Shown here: in pieces, positions 42,008 through 49,926 of the stretch
How the letters are laid out: the number at the start of each line of letters is the position of its first letter
Position numbering within the stretch: the stretch's first letter is position 1
Assembly: GCA_030696455.1 (NCBI GenBank)
Contig: JAUYSH010000133.1
Coordinates: 1-49,926 of the forward strand
Length of the DNA stretch: 49,926 nt
Source: Elusimicrobiota bacterium
GTDB lineage: Bacteria > Elusimicrobiota > Elusimicrobia > UBA1565 > UBA9628
Reading direction: 5' to 3'
The notes under the pieces: generated by a model
The model's database searches: none
What the model saw: the letters and a program-made list of their open reading frames with translations, nothing else
What the model was told of the DNA's origin: nothing
Translations under genes and position numbers: made by a program

Positions 42008-42982
42008 ATGCGCCGCGCCCGCCGCTGGTTCACCGTCGCCGTCATCGTCCTCGGCTCCGCCACGTTCTTCTATCTCCTTTGGTCCTTCGGCCCCCTGCGC
42101 GTCTGGGATCTCTTCCGCGGCTTCGGCTGGGGCTTCGCGGTGCTCCTTCCTTTTCAATACCTGGACCACATGCTCAACGCGACCGGCTGGCGCCTCGCCT
42201 TCACCCCCGCCCAGGCCAAGCAGGTCTCCTTCTGGGAGCTCGTGCGCGTGCGCATCGCGGGCGACGGCGTCAATTACCTCACCCCGAGCGCCAGCATCGC
42301 CGGCGAGTTCGTGCGCCCCGGCATGCTGCGCTCCTCCCTGCCGCACGACGCGAAGGTCTCGAGCGTCGTCGTCGCGAAGGCCACCCAGGCCGCGGGGCAG
42401 GGCTTGTTCGTGCTCCTGGGTCTCATTTACCTGATCAATGCCCGGCTCTACGACTTCAAGGACGGCCAGGCGGGCTGGGCGGCGGCGGGCATCAGCGCCA
42501 TGCTCTGCGGCGTCGCCGTCGGCTTAGGGCTGCTCGCGGCCCGGCCGCCGGAGCGGCTGATCGCCCGGTTCCCGGCCGCTTTCGCCAAGCTCGAGCCGCT
42601 GCGCCGCAGCCTGCGCGAGTTCCTGGGACGGCATCCCATCCGGCTGGTCGGCTCCATCTTCTTCTTCATGCTCGGCTATGCGTGGGGCGCGGCCGAGATG
42701 TGGCTGATCTGCCGGTTCCTCGGCGTCCCGATCGGTCCCGAAACCGCGCTGGGCATCGAGTTCCTGTCGAACCTCGTGGACGCCTTCGCCTTCATGGTCC
42801 CCGCGAAGATCGGCACTCAGGAGGCCGGCAAGGCCGTGATCTTCAAGGGCCTCGGCCTCGGCGCCGACGTGGGCTTCACCGCCGGCCTCATCCGCCACAC
42901 GCGGGAGCTGCTGTGGGCCGCGCTGGGCCTGGGGCTGTACGCCGCCCACCAGCGGGAAGCGGCGGCTAAGACGCGGGGCTGA
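42008..42982 (+). CDS. hpnL: HpnL-like polytopic membrane protein (LPG synthase TM family)
   Basis: A 324-residue inner-membrane protein of the UPF0104/lysylphosphatidylglycerol-synthase transmembrane family, with about seven to eight hydrophobic segments and conserved YLTPSASIAGEF and KIGTQEAGKA loops. HpnL-type members sit in hopanoid clusters and are suspected to be flippases or transporters of modified hopanoids. It follows hpnI by 6 bases, and its last 17 bases overlap the end of convergent hpnK. The family call is firm; the HpnL assignment leans on its neighbours. Confidence 0.75.
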   Translation: MRRARRWFTVAVIVLGSATFFYLLWSFGPLRVWDLFRGFGWGFAVLLPFQYLDHMLNATGWRLAFTPAQAKQVSFWELVRVRIAGDGVNYLTPSASIAGEFVRPGMLRSSLPHDAKVSSVVVAKATQAAGQGLFVLLGLIYLINARLYDFKDGQAGWAAAGISAMLCGVAVGLGLLAARPPERLIARFPAAFAKLEPLRRSLREFLGRHPIRLVGSIFFFMLGYAWGAAEMWLICRFLGVPIGPETALGIEFLSNLVDAFAFMVPAKIGTQEAGKAVIFKGLGLGADVGFTAGLIRHTRELLWAALGLGLYAAHQREAAAKTRG

Positions 42983-43748
42983 CCAGGTCCACGCCGTGCT
43001 CCTCGAGGGCGCGGCGGACCCTCGGGCTCAGCAAAGTCTCGAGCTCGGTCACGCTCTGATGCGACGGGGTGGGCGCGCCCGCCGCCCTCAGGCTCTCGTC
43101 CGTGGTCGGATGGAAATACAGCTCCGTCGTTCCCTCCGGCAGTCGCCCGAGCAGCCAAAGGACGTAGTCCTCCTTCATCAGGCCCGAGCGCAGCAGCCCC
43201 CAGGAGGGCGGCCGCGCGAGACCTTCGGCCGCCGGGCCCACCCAGGCGCCCATGGCCCCGAAAACCCCCGCCAGAAGGGCCGTGGCGGGACTTTCGGCGC
43301 CGGGGAAGCCCTTGAGCGCTTCCCATTCCCCGGCGGGCAGTCTCACGCGCGGGATGCCGTACTCGCGGGCCAGGCGGCACACCGCGGGGAAGACGACGGG
43401 ATGAACGTGGACGTTGATATGTCCGTCGATGTGGGTCGGCTGAAGGCCGAGGGCCAGCATCGCCTCGATCTGGGAGCGGATCTCCCCCTCGAGCCCCGCC
43501 CGGGCCGCGGCGCTGAAAAAATATCGCGCGCCGGCCTTCTCGGGCTCGCTCGCGCACAACTCCAGATGCAGCCCCACCCCGAGGCCGGGCTGCGCGAGGG
43601 CGAGCTTCGCGGCCTGAGCGGCGGCCGGCCGCAGCGTCATGAGGCTCGCGAAGCGAAGGATGCCGGTCTCGTAGGCGCGAAGCACCGCGCCGTTGACCTC
43701 CGGGGTGTCGCCGAAATCGTCGGCGGTGACGATCAGGCGCCGGCTCAC
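42966..43748 (-). CDS. hpnK: HpnK-like YdjC deacetylase
   Basis: A 260-residue YdjC/ChbG-fold deacetylase. RRLIVTADDFGDTPEVNGAV carries the catalytic and metal aspartates, HIDGHINVHVHP gives further metal histidines, and TTELYFHPTTDESL closes the site. HpnK removes acetyl from the N-acetylglucosaminyl hopanoid made by HpnI, before HpnJ acts. The chosen start is the GTG at 43748, overlapping the TGA of the minor pilin gene; the frame is open further upstream but that part shadows pilin sequence. It is thus the last gene of the pilus operon, facing the other hpn genes tail to tail. Confidence 0.82.
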   Translation of the reverse strand: MSRRLIVTADDFGDTPEVNGAVLRAYETGILRFASLMTLRPAAAQAAKLALAQPGLGVGLHLELCASEPEKAGARYFFSAAARAGLEGEIRSQIEAMLALGLQPTHIDGHINVHVHPVVFPAVCRLAREYGIPRVRLPAGEWEALKGFPGAESPATALLAGVFGAMGAWVGPAAEGLARPPSWGLLRSGLMKEDYVLWLLGRLPEGTTELYFHPTTDESLRAAGAPTPSHQSVTELETLLSPRVRRALEEHGVDLVSPAS

Positions 43749-44110
43749 GGGGGGTCTGAGGAGATGATGGTGACGATGCAAGGCCCCGCGAGCGGTCCGG
43801 AGACGACGACCCGCGGGAGCGCGCCGGCGCTCGGGCACGCGCAGTCGCACTGATTGCTGCCGACGCCGGCCCCGACGCAGGTGAAGTCCGCGCCCGTCGA
43901 GCAGACCGAGTTGGTCTGGTTCCAATGGCTGAGGGCGCGATGGAGCATGGACTCCGCCTCCTTGCGGTTCTGGGCGCCCTTCGTGGCGCGGTCGACGGCG
44001 ATGTAATTCATCAGCACCATGCGCAGCAGGCCGCTGGCGATGAACGCGACGATGACGCCCGTGATCAGGACGTGGACCAGGACGGACCCGCGGCGGTTCA
44101 GGTTAATCAA
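43745..44110 (-). CDS. PilX-like minor pilin
   Basis: A 121-residue type IV pilin-like protein. The prepilin cleavage region is NRRG-SVLVHVLITG with a hydrophobic helix to about residue 33. The usual glutamate at +5 is absent (histidine), as in some PilX/PilV-type proteins. The mature part contains seven cysteines (CSTG...CVG...CDCAC...C), enough for disulfides. The TTG start at 44110 overlaps the upstream pilin stop by 8 bases, and the stop overlaps hpnK. Confidence 0.72.
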   Translation of the reverse strand: MINLNRRGSVLVHVLITGVIVAFIASGLLRMVLMNYIAVDRATKGAQNRKEAESMLHRALSHWNQTNSVCSTGADFTCVGAGVGSNQCDCACPSAGALPRVVVSGPLAGPCIVTIISSDPP

Positions 44111-44795
44111 CGGTGCTGCTGAACTGTTTTTGCATGGAGATGCCGAAATCGAATTTCGTGAACTTGGGGATGGGCTCGTTGGCCGTCGCGGTCTGGCGTC
44201 CGATCACGTAGCGCAGCCTCACTCCGCCGATGCCGTTGTCGCGGAGGAATACGTTCGGCGAGCCGGTGTACGCCCCCGGAATCTTCTCGAGCCGGAAGCC
44301 GACCACGGAGGCGGTCGTCCACGGCCCCGGCGGCGAGGAGGTGCAGGCCACGGGCACCGCGTTGCAGGGGCCGGCGGGGGCGCCCGGGCATGGGCATGCT
44401 CCGGTATAGGAGAAGCGACGCAGGGTGTAGCCCGTTTCCGGAGCGACGGGCGCGGTGGGGTCCACGCAGAATTGGGTCACGGTGGAGGTCCCGGCTGCGT
44501 CGAGCGCGCCTCCAGGAAGGGCGGCCATCGCCCGCGACCAGTTCTTGCAGATGATGATGGAGTCATCGGCCGTCAGGTCCGTGTACGGGTAGGCGAGAAC
44601 GTTGGCGTCCTCGATCTCCTTGGCCATGGACATGTAGCTGACGAGCGACCAGCCGGTGGCCGTCCCGGAGCGGATGCCCTCGACCTGGCTGCGCGACATC
44701 TGAGCGGCGATCGTGGCCACGCCGACGAGCACGAAGGAGGCCAACGAGACCGCGATGACGAGCTCGATGATCGAGAAGCCTCCAGGGCGGCGCAT
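44103..44795 (-). CDS. PilW-like minor pilin
   Basis: A 230-residue prepilin: short leader MRRPGG then FSIIELVIAVSLASFVLVGVA with E at +5, as for type IV pilins/pseudopilins. The length and the long C-terminal domain with cysteines (CPCPGAPAGPC) suit PilW-type minor pilins that prime the pilus. I prefer ATG 44795, which overlaps the upstream TGA (TGATG), over the in-frame GTG at 44807. Confidence 0.78.
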   Translation of the reverse strand: MRRPGGFSIIELVIAVSLASFVLVGVATIAAQMSRSQVEGIRSGTATGWSLVSYMSMAKEIEDANVLAYPYTDLTADDSIIICKNWSRAMAALPGGALDAAGTSTVTQFCVDPTAPVAPETGYTLRRFSYTGACPCPGAPAGPCNAVPVACTSSPPGPWTTASVVGFRLEKIPGAYTGSPNVFLRDNGIGGVRLRYVIGRQTATANEPIPKFTKFDFGISMQKQFSSTVD

Positions 44796-45325
44796 CAGTC
44801 GGTCCACGTGGCCGTGATGGTCACCACCGGGACCGGGCGGCCGTTGACGACGAGGTCGGTATTGACGTAGTAGCTGACGCGGGCCCCCTTGCCCGGCGGC
44901 GTGTCGGTGGGCAAATTCTCGAAATCACCCATGACGCCGGTCAAGGTGTGGGTGCCGGGCGCGAGGGCGTAGCAGTCGGAGCCCCCCAACGGGCAGGCGT
45001 CGACGATCCCGTTGCACGAGATGCTCCAGTTGTTCGCCGCGCCCGCGCACGGACCGGGGATGAGGGTCGTGCTCGCCGCGCCCGTCTCGGCCGTCACATA
45101 GTTCTTGAGCAGCGCGGCCACCATCTTCGCGCCCGCGGCGGCCTTGATCTTGCTCTCGCCCTTGCTGCCGCCGGTCTTGACCGTGAGCGCCACGCTGAAC
45201 ACGGAGGTGACCATGATCGAGGTCAGCAGCATGGCGACCATCACCTCGACGAGGGTGTAGCCTGCGTTGCCGCGCCGCGCGCGGGTCCGCCCGGATTCAA
45301 TACGTCGGGTCAGGCGCGCCGCCAT
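44795..45325 (-). CDS. PilV-like minor pilin
   Basis: A 176-residue prepilin with a long basic leader ending RRGNAG, then YTLVEVMVAMLLTSIMVTSVFSVA with E at +5. The globular part has cysteine pairs (CAG...CNG...CPLGGSDC). It belongs to the minor-pilin set between pilA and hpnK. ATG 45325 lies within the end of pilA, an overlap of 29 bases, so translation is probably coupled. Confidence 0.78.
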   Translation of the reverse strand: MAARLTRRIESGRTRARRGNAGYTLVEVMVAMLLTSIMVTSVFSVALTVKTGGSKGESKIKAAAGAKMVAALLKNYVTAETGAASTTLIPGPCAGAANNWSISCNGIVDACPLGGSDCYALAPGTHTLTGVMGDFENLPTDTPPGKGARVSYYVNTDLVVNGRPVPVVTITATWTD

Positions 45326-45797
45326 AGTTGGTGATGACCCCCGAGGCGTTCTGGCCGTAGGCCCAGTTGACGTATGTTCCGGCCTTGCGTTTGGCTCCGG
45401 CCGTCAGACCGCCCGCGCCGACGGCGCCGCAGGAGCCGTCGGAGGGCCGGCAGGCGTAAAAGGTGTACGGCTTGGAGCCGAAGTTCTGGTTGGCGAGGTA
45501 TTTGCAGTAGACGAGGTTGCACGCGTCGGTGTAGGTGGTGGGGGCGCAGACGCCCGCGGCGGAGCAGCCGGTGTTGGCCGCCGTGGGGAAGGTCCCCACG
45601 ATATAGTTCCCGGAGTGGTCGAGGGCGAACATCTGATTCGTCGTGCCGATCATGTTCACGAGCGACACCGCGTCGTCGGCCTTCGTCGTCTCGACGCTCT
45701 TGAGGTAGGAGGGCACGGCGACGGAGGCGAGGATGCCGATGATGAGCACGACGACGAGCAGCTCGATCAAAGTGAAGCCCCGCTTATTCGTGATCAT
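45297..45797 (-). CDS. pilA: Major type IV pilin (PilA-like)
   Basis: A 166-residue type IVa pilin. Short leader MITNKRG, then FTLIELLVVVLIIGILASVA, the canonical N-methylphenylalanine helix with E at +5. The globular domain includes CSAAGVC, CNLVYC and CRPSDGSC, so several disulfides are possible, including the C-terminal pair. ATG at 45797 overlaps the TAA of pilC (TAATG). It is the best candidate for the main pilus subunit. Confidence 0.88.
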   Translation of the reverse strand: MITNKRGFTLIELLVVVLIIGILASVAVPSYLKSVETTKADDAVSLVNMIGTTNQMFALDHSGNYIVGTFPTAANTGCSAAGVCAPTTYTDACNLVYCKYLANQNFGSKPYTFYACRPSDGSCGAVGAGGLTAGAKRKAGTYVNWAYGQNASGVITNYGGAPDPTY

Positions 45798-47014
45798 TAT
45801 TTCCCCAGGCTCGAGAGTTTGAAGACGGGCAGGAAGACGGCGAGCACGATGACGCCGACGAGCATGCCGATGCCGACGACCATGATCGGCTCGATGATGG
45901 CGTTGAAGCTGCGGGTGAACTGGTCGATCTGCTCCTTGTAGAACGACGACAGGGTGACGAGCATGTCGGGCAGCTTGCCCGACTCCTCGCCCATGAACAT
46001 CATCTCGGTGACCAGCGGCGGCAGCGCCCCGGTCTTCTTGAAGGACTGGGAGATGGACTTGCCGCCGGCGACGTCGGCCTTGACCGAGGTGAGGACGCGC
46101 CGGAAGATGATGTTGTTGGCGAAGACGCCTTCGAGCACGGAGATCGCGTTGAGGATGCTGACGCCCGATTCGATCAAGGTCGAGAGCGTGGTCAGCATGC
46201 GCTCGATCATGATGTTCTTCAGGAAGTCGCCGACCAGCGGCAGGCCGAACAGCAGGGCCCACTTGGCCTCCTGGCCGGATTCCGTCGAGGTATAGGCGTT
46301 GATCAGGAACCAGAGCACGATCAAGGTGATGATCAGGGCCCCGAGATGGTGGACGAGGATGTTGGAGACGACGATGATCGCGGCCGTCAGGGGCGGCAGC
46401 TTCACGTTGAAGCTGGCGAAGATCTCGGCGAATACGGGGACGATCTTGAGGATGAAGAACAGGAGGACGCCGCCGGAGACCGTCATCAGCACGCCGGGAT
46501 AGGCCATCGCCGAGATGATCTTGCCCTGGATCTCGGCCTGGGAATGGATGTAGGACCCGATCTGCTTGAGCACCTTGGGCAGCTGGCCGCCCATCTCGCC
46601 GGCCTGCACGAGGGAGACCCACATCGTGTCGAAGGCCTTCGGATGCCGCTCCAGGGCGCGGTACAGCGCCGTGCCGCTCGAGACGTCCTTGGTGACCTGC
46701 GCGAGCGCGAACTGAAGGGGCTTGGAACTGGAGTTCTCGCCGAGGAGCGACAGTGCGCGGACGAGGGGCACGCCGCCGTTGAGAAGGGTGGAGAGCTGCT
46801 CGGCGAAAAAGATGAGGTCGCGCAGGGCGGGCTTGCCCCCGCCGCCCGCGGCCTTGCCGCCGCCGGCGGCGCCGGCCTTGTCGGCGATGATGGAGAGGAT
46901 GAAATAGCCCTTAGCCTGCAGGGCGTTTATCGCCTCGTTCTCGCTGCCGGCCTCGAGGGCCCCCGAGGAGGTCTCGCCTTTGCTGTCCTGGACGGTGTAT
47001 GCGTAACGGGCCAT
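45797..47014 (-). CDS. pilC: Type IV pilus inner-membrane platform protein PilC/GspF
   Basis: A 405-residue platform protein with two GspF domains. FFAEQLSTLLNGGVPLVRAL (about 70-90) and ERMLTTLSTLIESGVSILNAI (about 270-290) are the repeated motifs, each followed by a cytoplasmic helical bundle. Membrane segments lie near 170-195, 215-235 and 375-400. It transmits motor force from PilB to the pilus. A promoter in the 3' end of pilB lies just upstream, with its -10 ending 9 bases before ATG 47014. Confidence 0.93.
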   Translation of the reverse strand: MARYAYTVQDSKGETSSGALEAGSENEAINALQAKGYFILSIIADKAGAAGGGKAAGGGGKPALRDLIFFAEQLSTLLNGGVPLVRALSLLGENSSSKPLQFALAQVTKDVSSGTALYRALERHPKAFDTMWVSLVQAGEMGGQLPKVLKQIGSYIHSQAEIQGKIISAMAYPGVLMTVSGGVLLFFILKIVPVFAEIFASFNVKLPPLTAAIIVVSNILVHHLGALIITLIVLWFLINAYTSTESGQEAKWALLFGLPLVGDFLKNIMIERMLTTLSTLIESGVSILNAISVLEGVFANNIIFRRVLTSVKADVAGGKSISQSFKKTGALPPLVTEMMFMGEESGKLPDMLVTLSSFYKEQIDQFTRSFNAIIEPIMVVGIGMLVGVIVLAVFLPVFKLSSLGK

Positions 47015-47023
47015 TATGTTCCC

Positions 47024-47052
47024 AGTGTAACAGGCGTTGGAAGGCCTGTCAA
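47024..47052 (-). promoter_or_regulatory. Internal promoter for pilC and the pilin genes
   Basis: On the minus strand TTGACA (47052-47047), a 17-base spacer and TACACT (47029-47024). The -35 overlaps the stop region of pilB. It would raise platform and pilin expression above that of the motor gene, with a leader of only about 3 bases. Confidence 0.7.
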
Positions 47053-48776
47053 TCCGACACGGTCACGGACATCACTTCATCGATCGTGGTAAGCCCGTTC
47101 AGCACTTTCCGAAAGCCCGAGGCGCGCATGGTCCACATGCCGGCCTCCTCACCCGCCTTCTTGAGCTTGCCGACGTCGGCCCCGTAGCGGTAGATGATCT
47201 CCTTCATCGCGGCGTTGAGCTTGTAGACCTCGTAGATCGCCTTCCGGCCCGAGTAGCCCGTGCGCGAGCACTTGTCGCAGCCCCGGGCCTCGTAGAAGAC
47301 GACGGACGCCGGATCCGGCGGGGTTTCGAGCAGGGCCTCGCGCACGACTTGGTCGGCGAGCTCGGCGGGGACCTTCGCGGGCTTCTTGCACAGCGGGCAT
47401 AGCAGGCGCACGAGGCGCTGCGCGGCCGCGAGCTGAAGGGAGTTCGCGAGCATGAAGGGCTCGATGCCCATGTCGATGAGGCGGGCGACGCACGACAGCG
47501 CGTCGTTGGTGTGGAGCGTCGAGATGACGAGGTGGCCGGTGAGCGCGGCGCGCAGGCAGGTCTGCGCCGTTTCCTGGTCGCGGACCTCTCCGACCAGGAT
47601 GACGTCGGGGTCCTGGCGCAGGAAGGAACGCAGGGCCGAGGCGAAGGTGAGGCCGATGTTGGCGCGGACCTGCACCTGGTTGATCCCCTCGATCTTGAGC
47701 TCGACGGGGTCCTCGATCGTCATGATGTTGATGTCGGGGCTCTTGATCGTGTTGAGGATGGCGCCGAGCGTGGTCGTCTTGCCGGAGCCCGTCGGCCCCG
47801 TCATGAAGAACAGGCCGTGCGGCTTGTTGGCCGCCTCGATGATGTCGTCGCGCTGTCTGGGATCGAGGCCTACTTTGTTGATGTCGAGGTCGACGGCGCC
47901 CTTGTCCAAGATACGCATGACGACCTTCTCCCCGAACACGCACGGGCAGATCGAGACGCGCAGGTCGATGACCCGGTTCTGGACCTTGATCGAGAACTGG
48001 CCGTCTTGAGGAAGGCGACGCTCGGCGATGTCGAGCTTCGAGAGGATCTTGATGCGCGAGATCATCGCCGCGAACAGGTGCTTCGGCGGGGGGCTGCGCT
48101 CGTAGAGGATGCCGTCGATGCGGAAGCGCAGGGCGACGCGCTCGTCGTACTTCTCTATATGGATGTCCGAAGTGCGTTCCTGGATGGATTGCTTTAGGAT
48201 GGCGTTGATGAGCGAGACGGTCTGCGCGCCGGCCGCGTCCACCGCCAGCTGGTCGAGGTTGAGGCGCTCGTCGCCGACCGTCGTCGCCTCCTCGATCTCG
48301 TCGTCCCCCTTCTTCGCGTTGAGGGTGTTCTCGATGGCGCTGCCGCCGACGTAGAACTCGTCGATGGCCTTGAGGATCTGGGTCTTGGTGGCGATGAAGG
48401 CCTGGATCTCATGGCCGCTGAGCAGCTTGAGATTGTCGATGAGGAGGACGTTGTCCGGGTCGGACAGGGCGACGGCGAGCACGTTCTCGTCGAGGAACAG
48501 GGGCAGGACGAGGTTTTCGCGGGCGTAGTTCTCGGGGATGACCTTCTCGAGGGCCTGCCCCTTCTCCGACTTGAGGATCTTGTTCTCGCGGGAGGCGTAG
48601 GGGATGCCGAACTGCTTGGACAAGGCGACGGCGATGTCGTCTTCCTTGGTGAAGCCGAGCTTGATGGCCGCCTCGTTGAAGGTGCAGCGGCTCTGTGTCG
48701 CGGCCTTCTGGGCCTTGTCGCGCTGGTCCTCGGTGAGCACTCCGCTGCTGACGAGTATCTCGGCTAGATTGGACAT
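47049..48776 (-). CDS. pilB: Type IV pilus assembly ATPase PilB/GspE
   Basis: A 575-residue extension ATPase. The N-terminal GspE/MshE-N domain spans 1-150; the ATPase has RTSDIHIEKY (Asp-box region), Walker A GPTGSGKT (327-334), Walker B-like DPDVILVGEVRD, and the His-box HTNDA. A tetracysteine zinc site is formed by CPLC and CDKC near 460-510. AAGGAG precedes ATG 48776 at proper spacing. No retraction ATPase PilT is seen in the window. It is followed by pilC after 34 bases. Confidence 0.93.
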   Translation of the reverse strand: MSNLAEILVSSGVLTEDQRDKAQKAATQSRCTFNEAAIKLGFTKEDDIAVALSKQFGIPYASRENKILKSEKGQALEKVIPENYARENLVLPLFLDENVLAVALSDPDNVLLIDNLKLLSGHEIQAFIATKTQILKAIDEFYVGGSAIENTLNAKKGDDEIEEATTVGDERLNLDQLAVDAAGAQTVSLINAILKQSIQERTSDIHIEKYDERVALRFRIDGILYERSPPPKHLFAAMISRIKILSKLDIAERRLPQDGQFSIKVQNRVIDLRVSICPCVFGEKVVMRILDKGAVDLDINKVGLDPRQRDDIIEAANKPHGLFFMTGPTGSGKTTTLGAILNTIKSPDINIMTIEDPVELKIEGINQVQVRANIGLTFASALRSFLRQDPDVILVGEVRDQETAQTCLRAALTGHLVISTLHTNDALSCVARLIDMGIEPFMLANSLQLAAAQRLVRLLCPLCKKPAKVPAELADQVVREALLETPPDPASVVFYEARGCDKCSRTGYSGRKAIYEVYKLNAAMKEIIYRYGADVGKLKKAGEEAGMWTMRASGFRKVLNGLTTIDEVMSVTVSD

Positions 48777-48804
48777 GAGCTCCTTTTTACCGTCCCTTTA
48801 CCGA

Positions 48805-48832
48805 AGTATAGCCCCCCGGCCCGGGTTGTCAA
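48805..48832 (-). promoter_or_regulatory. pilB promoter
   Basis: On the minus strand TTGACA (48832-48827), a 16-base spacer and TATACT (48810-48805). It begins 26 bases after the secretin stop. The start near 48798 gives a leader of about 22 bases with AAGGAG. The pilus cluster can therefore be transcribed independently of the secretin gene. Confidence 0.7.
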
Positions 48833-48857
48833 GGCCTCTCCATAATAAGGTCCAAGC

Positions 48858-49926
48858 CTAGTCGCTGACGATGGTCGGAGTGATGAAGATGACGAGGTCG
48901 GAGTTGACCCGGCGGGTCGAGGAGCTCGTGAAGAGCCAGCCGACGATCGGGATGTAGCCGAAGAACGGCACCTTGCGCACGACCTTCGTCTCCGTCGAGC
49001 GCAGCAGGCCGCCGAGGACCAAGGTCTGGCCGTTCTTGATGCGGACCAAGGTGGACGCCGAGCGCTTGATGGGGTTGAAGACGCGGTTGGACGAGACGGA
49101 GAGGGACGACTCCTGGATGTCGGTGAAGGAGGGCTGCACCAGCATCGTGATATAGCCTTCCTTGTTGACCTGCGGTGTCACCCGGAGGACCAAGCCGGTC
49201 TGCTCGCGGTGGACCCCGGAGACCTGAAGGCTGGTGCCCCCAGCCGCCCCGGCCTGGGAGACCTCGAAGTTGGTGGCCTCCGAGGCGCTGATCTCGATCA
49301 CGGCGGACTTGTTGTTGAGGGTCAGGATCTTGGGCTTGCCGAGGAAGCGGGCCTCGGACCTGGAGATCAAGGCGCGAAGCGAGATCTTCAGCGAGGTCAG
49401 GTCGAGCACGCTCGTCTTGATGAAGGAGCCCGTGAGGATGTTCTCGGCGTCGCCGACCGTGGAGGAACCGGCGGAGCCTATGGTGCTGATGACGCCCGTT
49501 CCCGGGTTCAGAGGATCGAAGAACCGCGTCCGGCTGAGGTCGGTGGGCATGTTCAGCGGGAAGGTCGTGTCGCGCACGCCGCCGGTGAAGGTCCCGAGCT
49601 CGCCGCTGGGCCCGCCCCACTCGAAGCCGAGCTCGCGCGTGCGCTGGGAGTCGATCTCCACGATCTGGGCCTCGATCAATACCTGGGGCGCTTTTTTATC
49701 GAGCTCGGCGATGATCTGCTCGACCTGAGGGAACACCTCGGGGATGTCGGTGACGATCAGCGCGTTCGTGCGCGGCTCGATCTCGACGTGCCCGGATTTG
49801 GAGAGCACGCTTCGCACGACGTTGATGATCGCCACGTCGGAGGCCAGGTTGGCCGCCGCGGCGCCCGCGCCGCCCGCGGGGCTTCCGGCGGCGCCGGAGC
49901 CTCCGGCGGTCGATCCGCCGCCGCCC
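48858..49926 (-). CDS. pilQ: Type IV pilus secretin, PilQ-like, C-terminal part
   Basis: Truncated by the window end; about 355 residues visible. A Gly/Ala/Ser-rich stretch at the cut (49841-49926) is followed by SDVAIINVVRSVLSKSG and the N-domain VEIEPRTNALIVTDIPEVFP, then VLIEAQIVEIDSQRTRELGFEWG and the secretin core ending VLGGLLRSTETKVVRKVPFFGYIP and SDLVIFITPTIVSD. The wording of the N-domain and the linkage to pilB favour PilQ over GspD. The ring lets the pilus pass the outer membrane. The frame is open through the ATG at 49835, so the true start is outside. Confidence 0.88.
   Translation of the reverse strand, partial: GGGGSTAGGSGAAGSPAGGAGAAAANLASDVAIINVVRSVLSKSGHVEIEPRTNALIVTDIPEVFPQVEQIIAELDKKAPQVLIEAQIVEIDSQRTRELGFEWGGPSGELGTFTGGVRDTTFPLNMPTDLSRTRFFDPLNPGTGVISTIGSAGSSTVGDAENILTGSFIKTSVLDLTSLKISLRALISRSEARFLGKPKILTLNNKSAVIEISASEATNFEVSQAGAAGGTSLQVSGVHREQTGLVLRVTPQVNKEGYITMLVQPSFTDIQESSLSVSSNRVFNPIKRSASTLVRIKNGQTLVLGGLLRSTETKVVRKVPFFGYIPIVGWLFTSSSTRRVNSDLVIFITPTIVSD

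Overview
The window is GC-rich, gene-dense bacterial chromosome from a Gram-negative organism. It carries much of a lipopolysaccharide (LPS) core and transport pathway, an outer-membrane secretin, a PorV-like beta-barrel and lipoproteins. The mix (PorV/TPR protein, a large protein with a sorting-type tail, type IV pilus operon, hopanoid-modification genes) would fit Elusimicrobiota or another deep-branching didermic lineage. That placement is a guess from gene content. I saw no rRNA, tRNA or CRISPR array, and no gap between genes longer than about 180 bases.

Layout. (1) Positions 1-151 look like the right end of an insertion sequence: the start of a transposase gene on the minus strand, two 25-base direct repeats, and a terminus ending in TTGACA that seems to supply the -35 box for the next gene. 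(2) 181-16494, plus strand, is one long run of mostly overlapping genes: a two-component pair, then glycosyltransferases, a polysaccharide deacetylase, lpxK, a DUF3108 lipoprotein, the heptose kinase rfaE1, kdsB, pyrG, kdsA, a small membrane protein and lptC-lptA-lptB. Together they make Kdo and heptose, assemble lipid A and core, and export LPS. pyrG is broken by an in-frame TAG. (3) 16491-17811, minus strand: a small DUF5678-like protein and a TPR protein. (4) 17849-20091: a palindromic operator, then feoA-feoB for ferrous iron uptake. (5) 20102-24291, minus strand: a tight operon of a gamma-carbonic-anhydrase-like protein, an atypical histidine kinase, a response regulator, a ceramidase-like secreted protein and serC. 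(6) 24332-31550: nadB, an HNH nuclease on the opposite strand, uvrA, and a membrane glycosyltransferase; a LexA-like palindrome lies between the HNH gene and uvrA. (7) 31554-39151, minus strand: a PorV/TPR protein coupled to a 1743-residue double beta-propeller surface protein, then a secreted metallopeptidase-like protein. (8) 39289-43748: a hopanoid side-chain module, hpnJ-hpnI-hpnL on the plus strand and hpnK on the minus strand. (9) 43745-49926, minus strand: a type IV pilus operon (pilQ-like secretin, pilB, pilC, pilA, three minor pilins) whose last gene is hpnK.

A recurring feature is a -10 element ending only 5-6 bases before a start codon, which predicts leaderless mRNAs for several operons (starts at 181, 1841, 17811, 17888, 27128 and 39151). 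Other genes (pilB, hpnJ, the HNH gene) have ordinary leaders with Shine-Dalgarno sequences, so both modes appear to coexist.
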